Below are positions 13,587 to 25,559 of a DNA stretch of 60,000 nt, piece by piece. The notes under the pieces were generated by a model. The model did no database searches and had not been told where the DNA came from. It worked only from the letters and a program-made list of their open reading frames with translations. The position numbers and the translations under genes were made by a program. This DNA is from Lingula anatina. Taxonomy: Eukaryota; Brachiopoda; Lingulata; Lingulida; Lingulidae. Numbering within the stretch: the stretch's first letter is position 1; each line of letters starts with the position of its first letter. The DNA is taken from contig NW_019773515.1 in the NCBI RefSeq assembly GCF_001039355.2, positions 64,001 through 124,000 of the forward strand. Direction: 5' to 3'.

Positions 13587-14839
13587 AGTTGCAGCCAATT
13601 TATTTACATATTTTTAAAAATTTTTGTGGAAAAAAAACAAGCAGTAAAAGGGAAATGTCACTGACGGGCTCACTCCAAGGAGCGCAGATATTTTAAGCAT
13701 TTGGTCTTTGAATGCCCTCCATGCACAAGTACATGCATGTACCTGGAACTAGTTATCAAGTTGTCTAATAGGGGGCGTTGAATGTAGTCGACAACCAAGT
13801 TGCTAGGGGAGGGATCCTTCTTTGCTTGAAAGACGATCATTGGCAGGATCGTCAGGATAGCTCCCCATTATTATAGGTTTCGTTCTTAAAATGCGCAGGT
13901 AGTCTGACTAGCCAAAAGGTTCGACAACCGTTGCGTCTGATAGTCTGTAAGGCAGTTGAGCTTGAAACGTCGTTCGTGGGATTTTGCAGCAAAAAAACTG
14001 AGAAATATTAATTCTGACTTTTTCTGATCTCAGCAGGAGGTCTGTAGCTCTGTCGTTTCTGAGTGACTTTCTTAAACCACTGTAAACTCAGGATGCAAAC
14101 TTTATACTTCCCGCCAAATACTGTATATTATTTACGAATTATTCTCTACTGTCGTTTTGTGACCCATTTAACAGCTAGGCCCACACCGCCATACATATAT
14201 TGCGTTTATCCTTTCACTACTAAACTAAAAAAAAGTGCCCTTTCTCCATGATGAAATTTTTTAACGTCTTAGAATTTTTTTTTGCAATTATGGACAGTCA
14301 AATGAATCTGCAAAGCTAAAATATCATCGTGTGTCGTTGGTTTCATTTTTGAATACTCAGTAAAAAGGTGTGTGTGTGTGTTGGGGGAGGGGGGGGGGAG
14401 GCTCATGCGACCGTACTCCCTCCCAAACTTAGGGATTTAATAAACACAAACAAATTTTTGAAGATACAGAAAGAGAGAAATTTCCCAGTGACGTATATAA
14501 ATTATTAGTGCCAGTTTCTTGTACGACACGATTAAAATCAATCCCGCCCCACTCCACAAAAAAGAAAAAAAAAACGAAATTGTTATCCGGCACTATGAAA
14601 AGGCCTTATAAATGCCCTTTCTTCAAAATTTTGGTCTTAAATTTGAGGTACTTATTCCCCCTCCCCCCCCAGTCCAAAACATTTTTGTAAATATAATATT
14701 TTTGGGTGGTGGCGGGGAAAAATTAACGAAACTCTCTTAGATTTCTATGTGGTAGCATTTGAGCTAGTTTAGCAGCTAATCTACATGAATAAGCGTTTAT
14801 TGATACACTCCAGGGGTTTGAAAATCCTCTGTTAACTTA

Positions 14840-15112
14840 CACCCCATTTCCATAGATTTTTAGATCGATCTATCCCTGTGGGGAGTCTCACTAGATTACC
14901 GTCAGATAATCCAGCTTAAATGTCCGTCCCGATTACTGTCAGCTTGGCCGGCTTAAGCGTCTGTCCCGCCTACTAAAAGCTTTAAGGGGGTAATTAACTA
15001 TGGTGCCCGCTCGGCTGACTGCAATTTAGCGTGAACCCCCAGGGAGTTAGGTCGATTTAAATCTTAATCTCTGGATCGATCTAAATCTCTGGGAATACAC
15101 CCTTATTTTTGC
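14840..15112. mobile_element. 273-bp MITE, single copy in block 2 copy A
   Basis: Flanked by TTA at 14837-14839 and 15113-15115. Left end CACCCCATTTCCATAGATTT; the right end, reversed, is GGGTGTATTCCCAGAGATTT, both leading into TAGATCGATC. No open frame of note. Target and termini fit a PIF/Harbinger-type non-autonomous element. Confidence 0.82.
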
Positions 15113-15942
15113 CATCCACAGCTTCTTATAAAACCTTGCATATCACATTATATAACACGTTAAAAACCATTTAATCCCTTAAGTATTTTTTTTTTAGCGT
15201 ACCTGATGTTGATTCTTCCATCGGATCTCACGAAGTCATTTAAACTAAATCACTCTTTATAAATTTAATTAAAGGTAGAATCCTAGTGCAGATAGGAATA
15301 GATAAATTATGAATGAGTACCAGAAAAAGCTTATTTCTCCGGGAAAATCCATTTTGGCAGGTAAATCCCATAAAGATGGCCTTTAATATCTTTAAGATTT
15401 AGTACAAAAAAGTGTGAGTTCATAATCCTGCAACAAACTGCGGTTAAGAATTCCAGTCAAAATCCAATAAGTCTACCTCTGCCTCGTGTGCAGAAATGTG
15501 ATAAGTAGATATCGTTTACAGTGGTCGTTTACCACTGGATCGAAATATTAGCTAGCTCACTTTGAGTACTGATTCATTGCACGTTATTCTTTATAGTTTG
15601 TGCCTCAAAAGAAAAAGGTAAATAGTATCGTATGTCTCCCTATTATACTTAGAAGAACGAAAACGGTGAAGTCTAACAAGAGAGATTCTCTAAGCAGTTT
15701 TACAGTCGAGTAGATCCCAATCTTTCACGAACAGGTGGAGGGTCTGAAGTGAAAACGCACAGTTACCGGGGTAGAAGGGACACACCAGATAATGTCAAAT
15801 CGTGTCGGAAATGTAATTTGGTAAATAAAGAAAAGAGGGGTGTAGATAAAGGTTCAGGGATAGGTCTATTCTTAGCAATGTGTCATGTCATGTTTTTGTT
15901 TTTCTCTCCTCCATTCTCTCCTATCCCTTCCTGCACTCTTTC

Positions 15943-16010
15943 TTTCTTTCTTTCTTTGTTTCTTTCTTTCTCAACTTTTCTTTCTTCCCCTTCTTCATTT
16001 CTTTTCTTTT
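15943..16010. repeat. TTTC-rich pyrimidine tract, copy A
   Basis: TTTC repeats and C/T-rich sequence; its counterpart in copy B at 20762-20848 is longer and ends in a T tract. Open frames across both are low complexity. Confidence 0.8.
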
Positions 16011-16580
16011 TTGTTGCATTCATTAATCCAGTTGTGTCTTTAATATTACAACATTACAATGTTTTTTTATCTATGTAATTTAGTGTCTGTTATTGAGTCG
16101 AACTAATAGAATGTATGTAGCTTTTAATGAATGACAGACTTGGAAGGATCCTAAGGGGAATGAGTAATTATATTTTTGTTTATTGCAAAGGTCTAGGCCT
16201 TTTAGGCACCCCTGAAACAGGGCTGTAAACCCAGTTGTCATCACTCTGGTAGTTGGGTAGGCCTGCTATCAGCCCAATCCAATCCTTGGTAACATTCTTT
16301 ATGCGCTATCCATAGCAGAAATGCGATCACAGAACTAATAATATTCTTGAATTCTTTCCGCTTTTCTTTTAGATATGGGGAAAGAAGATTTCCTGGGTGT
16401 AATATGTCCACCCGTATAACGCACGTGCTTTATGACTGATACATGGTGTGAAAACCAATATTGCCACAGGAAATTATCATTCAGTTTCTCCTTTCACAGT
16501 TTCCTCTACGACTCCCAGACTTAGTCTAAGACTATCAATTTTTTATGAATTTTAATTTGTATATAATAGTTTATGGCTAC

Positions 16581-16607
16581 ATAATAATAATAATAATAAT
16601 AATAATA

Positions 16608-16647
<40 letters not shown>
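16581..16647. repeat. Compound AAT/ATT microsatellite, copy A
   Basis: A run of AAT units followed directly by a longer run of ATT units, so the locus is an inverted repeat. Copy B has the same locus at 21683-21757 with the proportions reversed (long AAT, short ATT). Confidence 0.9.
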
Positions 16648-16648
<1 letters not shown>

Positions 16649-17887
16649 AACGAGAATAAATTGTACCCCAATTCCATGATGCCATGGTGATTACGCCTAT
16701 GCATAAGATATGAATAAAAAAAATATAATTTTCAATAGTAAGAGCATTTCCTCTGCTCGGAAAGCACAAATGAGCATGTGCATATCTGATCAAATAAAAT
16801 ATTACTGTTGTAAAAATTACTTGCACTTTGTAAAAAAGGCATATTGGGAAGTGGACAGCATATAAAATTTATCATAATCAGTTCGTTGTTGAATTTGAGG
16901 AGTATTACTTTCTCAATAATCGGAAATTTTGACTCATTTTTGTTTAATGTTCAACGACAGTTGCTATACATGTACGAATCAACCTATGATGCTGTATTGC
17001 ACTGCATAGTAAAGCATTAGTCAAAAGCATTAGTCAAATGAATATATACATAAGATACATAAGTAAATAAATAAACCTACGAGGCATGACGTTTCGGTCC
17101 ATTATTTTTCACCACCATTAAACATAAAAAACAAACAAACAAGCAAGCAAAAAAATTTTAAAAAAATTTCACCGTTGTTAACCAGTATTGTTACTTAGCA
17201 CACATTGGAAATTTTATTGTTATATTACCTCTGTCGCTGCCAAAAGGAGCATATCTACACGATGATCGCTCCCTCTTTATGTAACCCGTTTCATCAAATG
17301 GATTCCGCCCTGGGTCCTGACAACAGAACATCTCTACTTGCTTGCAATGTGACAGTCTGGGGGGCTCTGTGAAGTCCCGTTGTTGTTTATATGTCAAACA
17401 TGCACTGAAAAGCATGCTGTTATCGCCCCTTTTTGCCGCGTGACATTCCCTATATAAGATAGATTTGAAAGTACATTTGTGGTGGCCTTTATATTCATTT
17501 CGACAACATTTCGAAACTCGATATAGATTTTAAGGTAGCGCAATTTCCTTGTTTATTCTCTTAGATTTTTTTATTTGCGCTGACTTAGGACGCCCAAGCT
17601 ACTAGTAGTGTGCACTTACTCCACGGTAGACTTTCACTGAAAGCAATCAGATGAACAGACTAACATGCCTCCTCCTGGCTTTGAGTAGAATACAGAAAAG
17701 AAGGTTACTGTACGAATACGTTCCAGAGACAAGAGGAGATGGATAAGTCTGTCGTGGAGTGAGCGCGAACTCACTAAATAGTGCGACCTAACTCATTTTG
17801 ACCAACTGGACGCAACAAGCATAAGTTTACATTTCATGTCTATTACCTGCTGTTTTTGAAATTGAAAATTTCCTTGGCCATTTTTAN

Positions 17888-18116
17888 GATCCAAACCTGC
17901 TATATATTTCCTTTCTTTCTACCATATTTTTCATTATAACGGGTTTGTTGGGAACTTATTAAACCTCATGTCTCGATCACGCTTACTGTTATTGTAGTAG
18001 CGGGACAAAAAGCACGTAAACCCAGCCATGGTTTTTAGCACCGCTGTAAGTGTTTCGACGTAGCAGGGCTCCCCTACCCACAATGCAATTACAATTTCCG
18101 GAAAAGATGAAAAAGG
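17888..18116. other. Unmatched segment between the block 2 copies
   Basis: About 230 bp lying between the N at 17887 and the start of copy B, with no match in the flank left of copy A. It may be an insertion specific to the second haplotype or the left flank of a different locus. No coding signal. Confidence 0.6.
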
Positions 18117-18721
18117 CTAATAGGGGGCGTTGAATGTAGTCGACAACCAAGTTGCTAGGGGAGGGATCCTTCTTTGCTTGAAAGACGATCATTGGCAGGA
18201 TCGTCAGGATAGCTCCCCATTATTATAGGTTTCGTTCTTAAAATGCGCAGGTAGTCTGACTAGCCAAAAGGTTCGACAACCGTTGCGTCTGATAGTCTGT
18301 AAGGCAGGTGAGCTTGAAACGTCGTTCGTGGGATTTTGCAGCAAAAAAACTGAGAAATATTAATTCTGACTTTTTCTGATCTCAGCAGGAGGTCTGTAGC
18401 TCTGTCGTTTCTGAGTGACTTTCTTAAACCACTGTAAACTCAGGATGCAAACTTTATACTTCCCGCCAAATACTGTATATTATTTACGAATTATTCTCTA
18501 CTGTCGTTTTGTGACCCAATTAACAGCTAGGCCCACACCGCCATACATATATTGCGTTTATCCTTTCACTACGAAACTAAAAAAAAAGTGCTCTTTCTCC
18601 ATGATGAAATTTTTTAACGTCTTAGAAATTTTTTTTTGCAATTATGGACAGTCAAATGAATCTGCAAAGCTAAAATATCATCGTGTGTCGTTGGTTTCAT
18701 TTTTGAATACTCAGTAAAAAG

Positions 18722-18760
<39 letters not shown>
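18722..18760. repeat. GT microsatellite in block 2 copy B
   Basis: Long GT run followed by a G tract. The matching site in copy A (14367-14398) has a much shorter GT run. Confidence 0.9.
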
Positions 18761-19211
18761 GGGGGGGGGGAGGCTCATGCGACCGTACTCCCTCCCAAAC
18801 CTAGGGATTTAATTAACACAAACAAATTTTTGAAGATACAGAAAGAGAGAAATTTCCCAGTGACGTATATAAATTATTAGTGCCAGTTTCTTGTACGACA
18901 CGATTAAAATCAATCCCGCCCCACTCCACAAAAAAGAAAAAAAAAACGAAATTGTTATCCGGCACTATGAAAAGGCCTTATAAATGCCCTTTCTTCAAAA
19001 TTTTGGTCTTAAATTTGAGGTTCTTATTCCCCCTCCCCCCAGTCCAAAACATTTTTGTAAATATAATATTTTTGGGTGGTGGCGGGGAAAAATTAACGAA
19101 ACTCTCTTAGATTTCTATATGGTAGCATTTGAGCTAGTTTAGCGGCAATTAATCAACATAAATAAGCGTTTATTGATACACTCCAGGTGTTTGAAAATCC
19201 TCTGTTAACTA

Positions 19212-19427
19212 AGGCTCTATTCCCATAGATTTTAGATCGATCTATCCCCGCGGGGAGTCTCACTAGATTACTTTCAGATAATCCGACTTAAATGTCCGCC
19301 CCGCCTACTACAAGCTGTAAGGGGTTAATTAACTTTCGTGTCCGCCCGGCTGACAGCTATTTAGCGGGAACCCCCAGGGTGTTAGGTCGATCTAAAGTAG
19401 GTCGATCTAATCTATGGAAATGGGGTG
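19212..19427. mobile_element. TTA-flanked MITE, unit 1 of 3
   Basis: First of three head-to-tail copies. Left end is degenerate (GGCTCTATTCCCATAG after TAA). Right end TCTATGGAAATGGGGTG is followed by TTA (19428-19430) and then the next unit. Confidence 0.78.
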
Positions 19428-19430
19428 TTA

Positions 19431-19693
19431 CACCCCATTTCCATAGAATTTCAGATCGATCTAACCCTGTGGGGAGTCTCACTAGATTAACGTCAGATAA
19501 TCCAGCTTAAATGTCCGTCCCGATTACTGTCAGCTTGGCCGGCTTAAGCGTCTGTCCCGCCTACTAAAAGCTGTAAGGGGGTAATTAACTATGGTGCCCG
19601 CTCGACTGACTGCAATTTAGCGTGAACCCCCAGGGAGTTAGGTCGATCTAAATCTTAATCTTTAGATCGATCTAAATCTCTGGGAAAGTACCC
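19431..19693. mobile_element. TTA-flanked MITE, unit 2 of 3
   Basis: Starts CACCCCATTTCCATAG and ends at TCTCTGGGAAAGTACCC, flanked by TTA on both sides (19428-19430 and 19694-19696). Closest in sequence to the single copy at 14840-15112, including the internal GGGGAGTCTCACTAG segment. Confidence 0.82.
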
Positions 19694-19696
19694 TTA

Positions 19697-19921
19697 GACC
19701 CCATTTCCATAGATTTTAGATCGATCTATCCCTGTGGGGAGTCTCCCTAGATTACTGTCAGCTTAGCCGGCTTAAGCGTCTGTCCCGCCTACTGAAAGCT
19801 GTAAGGGGGTAATTAACTATGGTGCGCGCTCGGCTGACTGCAATTTAGCGTGAACCCCCAATGAGTTAGGTCGATTTAAATCTTAATCTCTGGATCGATC
19901 TTAATCTCTGGGAATACACAC
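19697..19921. mobile_element. TTA-flanked MITE, unit 3 of 3
   Basis: Starts GACCCCATTTCCATAG, ends GGGAATACACAC, followed by TTA (19922-19924). Shorter than unit 2 because part of the left internal region (around GATAATCCAGCTTAAATG) is missing. Its right flank equals that of the single element in copy A. Confidence 0.8.
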
Positions 19922-21125
19922 TTATTTTTGCCATCCACAGCTTCTTATAAAACCTTGCATATCACATTATATAACACGTTAAAAACTATTTAATCCCTTA
20001 AGTATTTTTTTTGAGCGTACCTGATGTTGATTCTTCCATCGGAGCTCACGAAGTCATTTAAACTAAATCACTCTTTATAAATTTAATTAAAGGTAGAATC
20101 CTAGTGCAGATAGGAATAGATAAATTATGAATGAGTACCAGAAAAAGCTTATTTCTCCGGGAAAATCCATTTTGGCAGGTAAATCCCATAAAGATGGCCT
20201 TTAATATCTTTAAGATTTAGTACAAAAAAGTGTGAGTTCATAATCCTGCAACAAACTGCGGTTAAGAATTCCAGTCAAAATCCAATAAGTCTACCTCTGC
20301 CTCGTGTGCAGAAATGTGATAAGTAGATATCGTTTACAGTGGTCGTTTACCACTGGATCGAAATATTAGCTAGCTCACTTTGAGTACTGATTCATTGCAC
20401 GTTATTCTTTATAGTTTGTGCCTCAAAAGAAAAAGGTAAATAGTATCGTATGTCTCCCTATTACTTAGAAGAACGAAAACGGTGAAGTCTAACAAGAGAG
20501 ATTCTCTAAGCAGTTTTACAGTCGAGTAGATCCCAATCTTTCACAAACAGGTGAAGGGACTGAAGTGAAAACGCAAAGTTGCCGTGGTAGAAGGGAAGCA
20601 CCAGATAATGTCAAATCGTGTCGGAAATGTAATTTGGTTAATAAAGAAAAGAGGGGTGTAGATAAAGGTTCAGGGATAGGTCTATTCTAAGCAATGTGTC
20701 ATGTCATGTTTTTGTTTTTCTCTCCTCCATTCTCTCCTATCCCTCCCTTCTTTCATGCACTTTTTCTTTCTTTCTTTCTTTGTTTCTTTCTTTCTCAACT
20801 TTTCTTTCTTCCCCTTCTTCATTTCTTTTCTTTTTTTTTTTTTTTTTTGTTGCATTCATTAATCCAGTTGTGTCTTTAATATTACAACATTACAATGTTT
20901 TTTTATCTATGTAATTTAGTGTCTGTTATTGAGTCGAACTAATAGAATGTATGTAGCTTTTAATGAATGACAGACTTGAAAGGATCCTAAGGGGTATGAG
21001 TAATTATATTTCCATTTATTGCACAGGGTCTAGGCCTTAAAGGCACGCCTGAAACAGGGCTGTAAACCCAGTTGTCATCACTCATAAATGAAATATCATT
21101 GGGCTCTCTATCCAGGCCTACCCAA

Positions 21126-21371
21126 CTACCAGACTCGGCACATAAGGATCCTGAATTAACCGGTATACCGGACCACACTACCCGTTTTCAAGGTGTGTGT
21201 CAGATCGCATTTCGGAATATCTGTCAGAACACCGACAGGATGAGCCCGCGGTCGTCCTACAAAATTATGGGGTATGATACTCCGAAATGCGATCTGACAC
21301 ACACCTTGAAAACGGGTAGTGCGGTCCGGTATACCGGTTAATTCAGGATCCTTATGTGCCGAGTCTGGTAG
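21126..21371. mobile_element. Foldback element with 91-bp arms, present only in copy B
   Basis: Left arm 21126-21216 and right arm 21281-21371 are almost perfect inverted repeats; the loop is 64 bp. The site in copy A (about 16236-16275) lacks it. Immediately left, a 20-bp segment of copy A is found in inverted orientation. No open frame on either strand is independent of the palindrome. Confidence 0.85.
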
Positions 21372-21682
21372 CAGGCCCAATCCAATCCTTGGTAACATTC
21401 TTTATGCGCTATCCATAGCAGAAATGCGATCACAGAACTAATAATATTCTTGAATTCTTTCCGCTTCTCTTACAGATATGGGGAAAGAAGATTTCCTGGG
21501 TGTAATATGTCCACCCGTATAACGCACGTGCTTTATGACTGATACATGGTGTGAAAACCAATATTGCCACAGGAAATTATCATTCAGTTTCTCCTTTCAC
21601 AGTTTCCTCTACGACTCCTAGACTTAGTCTAAGACTATCAATTTTTTATGAATTTTAATTTGTATATAATAGTTTATGGCTA

Positions 21683-21683
21683 C

Positions 21684-21742
<59 letters not shown>

Positions 21743-21757
21743 TATTATTATTATTAT
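21683..21757. repeat. Compound AAT/ATT microsatellite, copy B
   Basis: Counterpart of 16581-16647; long AAT run followed by a short ATT run. Confidence 0.9.
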
Positions 21758-22963
21758 GACAACGAGAATAAATTGTACCCCAATTTCATGATGCCATGGT
21801 GATTACGCCTATGCATAAGATATGAATAACAAATATAATTTTCAATAGTAAGAGCATTTCCTCTGTTCGGAAAGCACAAATGAGCATGTGCATATCTGAT
21901 CAAATAAAATATTACAAAGGCATATTGGGAAGTGGACAGCATATAAAATTTATCATAATCAGTTCGCTGTTGAATTTGAGGAGTGTTACTTTCGACAATA
22001 TCGGAAATTTTAACTCATTTTTGTTTAAAGTTCAACGACAGTTGCTATACATGTACGAATCAACCTATGATGCTGTATTGCACTGCATAGTATCGAACTC
22101 AAAAGCATTAGTCAAATGAATATATACATAAGATACATAAGTAAATAAATAAACCTACGAGGCATGACGTTTCGGTCCATTATTTTTCACCACCATTAAA
22201 CATAAAAAACAAACAAACAAGCAAGCAAAAAAATTTTTAAAAAAAATTCACCGTTGTTAACCAGTATTGTTACTTAGCACACATTGGAAATTTTATTGTT
22301 ATATTACCTCTGTCGCTGCCAAAATGAGCATATCTACACGATGATCGCTCCCTCTTTATGTAACCCGTTTCATCAAATGGATTCCGCCCTGGGTCCTGAC
22401 AACAGAACATCTCTACTTGCTTGCAATGTGACAGTCTGGGGGGCTCTGTGAAGTCCCGTTGTTGTTTATATGTCAAACATGCACTGAAAAGCATGCTGTT
22501 ATCGCCCCTTTTTGCCGCGTGACATTCCCTATATAAGATAGATTTGAAAGTACATTTGTGGTGGCCTTTATATTCATTTCGACAACATTTCGAAACTCGA
22601 TATAGATTTTAAGGTAGCGCAATTTCCTCGTTTATTCTCTTAGATTTTTTTATTTGCGCTGACTTAGGACGCCCAAGCTACTAGTAGTGTGCACTTACTC
22701 CACGGTAGACTTTCACTGAAAGCAATCAGATGAACAGACTAACATGCCTCCTCCTGGCTTTGAGTAGAATACAGAAAAGAAGGTTACTGTACGAATACGT
22801 TCCAGAAACAAGAGGAGATGGATAAGTCTGTCGTGGAGTGAGCGCGAACTCACTAAATAGTGAGACCTAACTCATTTTGACCAACTGGACGCAACAAGCA
22901 TGAGTTTACATTTCATGTCTATTACCTGTTGATTTTGAAATTGAAAATTTCCTTGGCCATTTT

Positions 22964-24660
22964 CATCTATACATTAAGAATGCAGTCTGTTAACTACATT
23001 TCAAATCAATATATGCTTGATTAGATGTGGTAGTCCATGTACCTTTAACAATTGATATCGACCACTTACGAGGACGGAAGAGCAATTCAACAACCAATAA
23101 GACATTTTTTTTCTTAATTCCTCAACGTACCTACCTTAGCATTTGTCGTTCAAAAATACGTAGTTGTGTGTCGGAAACTAACGTCTGTATTGTTGAAAAC
23201 TACTGCAGCGTGTTTTAGTAATTGTGGAAGAGTCAACTGCAAGCCAGCAATATATTCGTGTTTTTGTGGTCGATTATACAGAAATTATGTAGCAATTGCA
23301 GTTGTTTTCCCCCAAATCAAGTCTTTTTGCTGATTCGTTTAGGTATGATTGAAACGCTGCACGAGGCTGCAATTAGTTGACGGTTTAGATTTCTGCGGTT
23401 TTTGAAAAGGCACGCGCTTAGTCCTCATGACTGCCTCGACTTAAAAGCTAGGGTCTGTCTTAGCTACTGCATAGATGTTCCTTTCTGAAATCGCCTTAAG
23501 TAGAAAAGACGGTGTTGGCGATTAGCAGGCAAGGGTACACCCAAAGGGTGCGAATGGAAAAGGTGCAGACTGGAGCTATTCCAGTCAAAGCCCCCCCCCC
23601 ACCCCCCACACACACACACACAAACACCGCCCCTCACTCAGAATCGCCGTTTCTTGCTTCCTCAATGCTAACTGCAAAGGGTAACTTTATCTGCGCATGC
23701 GGCACGTAGCCGGTTACGCAGTAAGCTTTTGGTGGGTTTGAGAATGTAAGTTTGAAGATATCATACTAAAGTAACAAGCTTGTCAAACACACGGTTTACC
23801 ATCGCCTTACACTTAATTTCTTTACATCAGAAAAGAACATAGAAAAAAATCCAAGGCATTTTAGCATATTTTGACATTTAATGCAGACTCCTTGTTGCGT
23901 TTTCATTATGTTTTCAGTTTTTGAATACCCTGGAATTGTATTTCAAAATATCTGCAACATTTCATGTTGCCCTCTTCCGATTTTCAAGACATCTTTCCAA
24001 TTCAAATTATTTTGCAATTCTGGAATATGAAGGTACATGGGCCTGTTTCTTTGCGATGGAATAAATGTGCGTCCTCTATATTACACTATATTATCTTCAC
24101 AAACAATGCCTCGTCCAAAAGCAAGTTAATTCCTGTGACCCCAAGCCCCTCCTCTTTAAAATTTAACTGTCACATATTTATTTAGTGTGGAGCGTTTTGT
24201 TTCTTTAAAATAAGAGACCAATAATCTATCGACTGTCTAAATCAACGAAGAGAAGCAGCTGTTGCTCATAGACAGATGTTCGAAGTTTGTGCTGCTGTTT
24301 GAACATTGTGAGTAAATGACGATTTTTTTCTTCTTTTCTTAAGCTCGCTAGTGAAACGCTATATAGCGTGTGCGTGTGCAAAGATGTGGTTGGAAACTGG
24401 GCCTGCACAAAATGTGTCAACAAGGAGAGCGACAAGAATTCGATTCTGTAAGGTAGGGTGTGGTGGTCTAACTGCATACCACAGCCGACCCTTACCCTCT
24501 AGTAGCGCCACAGATATTTTTGCGCTTGATATGTACAGATAATTTCCGGGCTAATCCTGTGCAGATTTTAGCGAGAAATTTAGCAAAAAAATAAAATGCC
24601 ACCAGCCTGCTGGAATCTGGAACAGATCAGCTAACCGTACTAATTTTTAGGAGGGGAGAG
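22964..24660. other. No gene found
   Basis: Unique sequence after block 2. A C/CA-rich tract lies at 23589-23625. Short open frames here lack splice context and recognisable motifs. Confidence 0.6.
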
Positions 24661-24973
24661 GTTATTGCCCTTAAAATTACCTATACGAATTCGTATAGGA
24701 TTTCCCTCAAGTACTGTAGGTAATTGGCTCAATTTCCCACAAGAAATCTTATAAGACCCAAAAAGAATATGAGATGGAGTGGGAGAAGTTATTGCCCTTA
24801 CAAATATTTCTTATACGAATTCCCTTACGAAAAAGTCCTATAGGATCCTATAAGATCCTATAGGACTTTTTCGTTAGGGTTCGTATAGGATTACCCACAG
24901 GTGCTATAAGAAATTGGCTCAATCTCCTACGAGAAATCTTATAGGATCCAAAAAGAATTTGGTGAGATGGAAT
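24661..24973. repeat. Two diverged tandem units, one expanded by a hairpin
   Basis: Unit 1 (24661-24778) and unit 2 (24788-24973) share GTTATTGCCCTTA, ATTGGCTCAAT and AAATCTTATA-GA-CC blocks. Unit 1 contains the perfect palindrome CTATACGAATTCGTATAG (24681-24698). In unit 2 that palindrome is split at its centre by a hairpin with 26-bp arms (24822-24847 and 24854-24879, one mismatch) and a 6-base loop. Probably a mobile or self-expanding inverted-repeat family. Confidence 0.75.
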
Positions 24974-25381
24974 GGTCAGCCCTGTTTCTGTTAAAACCGT
25001 TTCCTATCTATGAAAGAGTCTATGAAAGAGAATGACAGATGATGACTAAATGTCTAGCTTTAAAACTAGACAGGTTTTGTGTTCAAAAATCGATGATATG
25101 TTTTTCAGTGGCAAAATGGTGACATTTTTAAAATGTCCAGAAGTCTAGTCAACTAGAAAGTACATATATCATATATATTAAAACATTATCAAATTACTAG
25201 CATGCTCTCAAGTGATATGAAGATGTCACAAAGAATGTTATATTACTGTGAGGCATTTTCATCTATGTCTTGCAGTGTCTATTTTTGATAATATCCATAA
25301 AATAGCAAGTATTTAGCAGGAAAATAATAAAGGGAATGCATTGGTGGCAAAGATAGTATATATATTTGGGGGAGCGAGAGG
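24974..25381. other. No gene found
   Basis: AT-rich unique sequence between the hairpin repeat and the 25387 element; no supported feature. Confidence 0.6.
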
Positions 25382-25386
25382 GCATC

Positions 25387-25554
25387 CAGGCCCGTAGCCA
25401 GCAATTTCAAAAGGGGGGTTCTTTTTCTGAAAAAGTGGACCTTTTTCCATAAAAACTTTATGTACCTAGATCAAATTTTACCCAGAGTGGACCTTTTCCC
25501 ACCAAAAGGGGCGGATCTTTCGAACCCCCCGAACCCCCCCTGGCTACGGGCCTG
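25387..25554 (+). mobile_element. 168-bp MITE with CAGGCCCGTAGCC ends and 5-bp target duplication
   Basis: Terminal inverted repeats CAGGCCCGTAGCCAG. Flanked by GCATC on both sides (25382-25386, 25555-25559). Internally it has AAAGTGGACC and a C-rich right part; the small open frame across it is incidental. A second copy lies at 44654-44836 in the opposite orientation. Termini and 5-bp duplication would fit a hAT-like group, but this is inference. Confidence 0.85.
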
Positions 25555-25559
25555 GCATC

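Larger units (their letters stand above)
13765..17886. repeat. Duplicated block 2, copy A
   Basis: Nearly identical by eye to 18117-22963. It carries one TTA-flanked element (14840-15112) where copy B has three, lacks the foldback found in copy B at 21126-21371, and has shorter GT and different AAT/ATT repeats. It ends at the N at 17887. No convincing exon seen. Confidence 0.9.
18117..22963. repeat. Duplicated block 2, copy B
   Basis: Second copy of 13765-17886, same orientation, about 725 bp longer because of extra element copies and the foldback. It diverges from copy A at the right end at 22964. Confidence 0.9.

Noticed and set aside
15749-16078. Plus-strand 109-residue frame, and its counterpart at 20694-20914
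   Set aside because: Composition comes from a TTTC-rich pyrimidine tract; the frame differs between the two copies of the block.
16521-16826. Minus-strand open frame with long asparagine and tyrosine runs
   Set aside because: It is a translation of the AAT/ATT microsatellite, with no splice or homology support.
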